Source: Xanthocytophaga sp031424975
Lineage (GTDB): Bacteria; Bacteroidota; Bacteroidia; Cytophagales; 172606-1
NCBI GenBank assembly: GCA_031424975.1
Contig: JANPIL010000201.1
Span: forward strand, 19,963 to 83,962
DNA length: 64,000 nt
Direction: 5' to 3'
Numbering within the stretch: position 1 is the first letter of the stretch; each line of letters starts with the position of its first letter. A model generated the notes under the pieces. It did no database searches and was not told where the DNA came from. It saw only the letters and a program-made list of their open reading frames with translations. Of this stretch, positions 63,339-64,000 are shown piece after piece. The position numbers and the translations under genes are program-made.

Positions 63339-64000
63339 TTACCGATTCAAAACCCCATCGGCGGATGCTTGGCCAACCACCGGCAAACTCTGCCGGATCA
63401 GGTTCAGGGTGAGCAGCGTGGAAAGCTGGGTGTTGAGTGTCCGGTCGCGGAAAAGCTGCAATTTCTTGGCAACGGTTTTTTCGGCATCCGCGTAGGCAAT
63501 CCAGACCGTGCCCACGGGTTTCTCGTCGGTGCCGCCGCCCGGCCCGGCAATGCCGCTGGTTGCCACGCCCACACCGGCCCCGGCAATGCGCCGGATGTTT
63601 TCGGCCATTTCGCGCACGGTTTCCTCGCTGACGGCTCCGTATCGGGCAATGGTTTCGGAATTGACTTCCAACTGATTGATTTTCATGTCATTACTATAGG
63701 CCACCACGCCGCCCATGAAATACCGCGAACTGCCCGGAACCCGCGTAATGGTATGTGCCAAGTGGCCGCCGGTGCAGCTTTCGGCGGTGGCAAGCGTAAG
63801 GTTGCGTTCCAGCAGCATCGTGCCCACCACGCTTTCCAGTTCGTCGCCGTCAAAGCCGTATATGTATTCGGGCACGAGGGCGAGCAACGTGTCCACTTGC
63901 GCTTTCACTTCATTTTCCATCGTGGCAAGGTCGCTGCCGGTGGCCGTGAGGCGCAGTTTTACCTGTCCCGAACCGGGCAAATACGCCAGCCGGATGTGGG
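63339..64000 (-). CDS. cinA: CinA-like protein with nicotinamide-nucleotide amidase domain, 5' end missing
   Basis: The frame runs off the window end (HIRLAYLPGSGQVKLRLTATG at the edge), so the N-terminal molybdopterin-binding-like part is not seen; about 220 residues remain. The visible part is the CinA C-terminal amidase: TAESCTGGHLAHTITRVPGS with the catalytic Ser, YFMGGVVAYSNDMK, GAVSEETVREMAENIRR, GVATSGIAGPGGGTDEKPVG TVWIAY, and a C-terminal helix. The domain deamidates nicotinamide mononucleotide to nicotinate mononucleotide for NAD recycling. Because upstream CinA-type sequence continues past the edge, a full two-domain CinA is likely rather than stand-alone PncC. Confidence 0.9.
   Translation of the reverse strand, partial: HIRLAYLPGSGQVKLRLTATGSDLATMENEVKAQVDTLLALVPEYIYGFDGDELESVVGTMLLERNLTLATAESCTGGHLAHTITRVPGSSRYFMGGVVAYSNDMKINQLEVNSETIARYGAVSEETVREMAENIRRIAGAGVGVATSGIAGPGGGTDEKPVGTVWIAYADAEKTVAKKLQLFRDRTLNTQLSTLLTLNLIRQSLPVVGQASADGVLNR

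Overview
The window looks like a chromosome piece from a polysaccharide-degrading member of the Bacteroidota, probably Cytophagales- or Chitinophagales-like; genus not determinable here. The basis is a SusC/SusD pair, a hybrid two-component regulator with all domains in one chain, a cargo protein with a type IX secretion (T9SS) C-terminal sorting domain, PorQ- and PorE-like T9SS components, and starts without clear Shine-Dalgarno sequences.

Region 1 (1-27457) is AT-rich and holds secreted glycan-active genes. On the plus strand are a cut-off barrel protein, an FGE-fold protein, a GH27, a frameshifted small membrane gene, a GH39, a large clan GH-A enzyme with a PA14 insert, a GH3, a GH78, a GH36, a second GH78-like protein and a nucleoside-hydrolase-like protein. 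Facing them on the minus strand are an FG-GAP protein, a GH78 and a LamG protein, followed by the regulator (27587-31627). The set suggests a rhamnose-, galactose- and arabinose/xylose-containing plant or algal glycan, perhaps an arabinogalactan.

Region 2 (about 32000-53540) is GC-rich. It carries a PKD lipoprotein, SusC, SusD, a T9SS-exported glycosidase, a GH127-like enzyme, a GC-rich paralogue of the PA14 enzyme (with a different inserted module), and a likely 3-keto-sugar cluster: DUF1080 protein, GMC oxidoreductase, its small subunit, ThuA-like protein and sugar epimerase. Import by SusCD, surface cleavage and periplasmic oxidation and cleavage would form one route.

Region 3 (53753-64000) is mostly housekeeping: porQ, a Uma2-family nuclease, lon, a porE-like gene, a YceI-like protein, a 2-oxoacid dehydrogenase E2 subunit and a cut-off cinA/pncC.

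The most unusual feature is a dispersed repeat family. About eight longer copies, several of them 180-181 bp with similar inverted ends, punctuate 27470-49222. Five of them end 12-36 bp before a start codon. At least seven further short copies of the central core lie among the housekeeping genes, one inside the E2 coding sequence. I found no copy in 1-27400, which fits later arrival of the AT-rich cluster. All functions are read from sequence without database searches.
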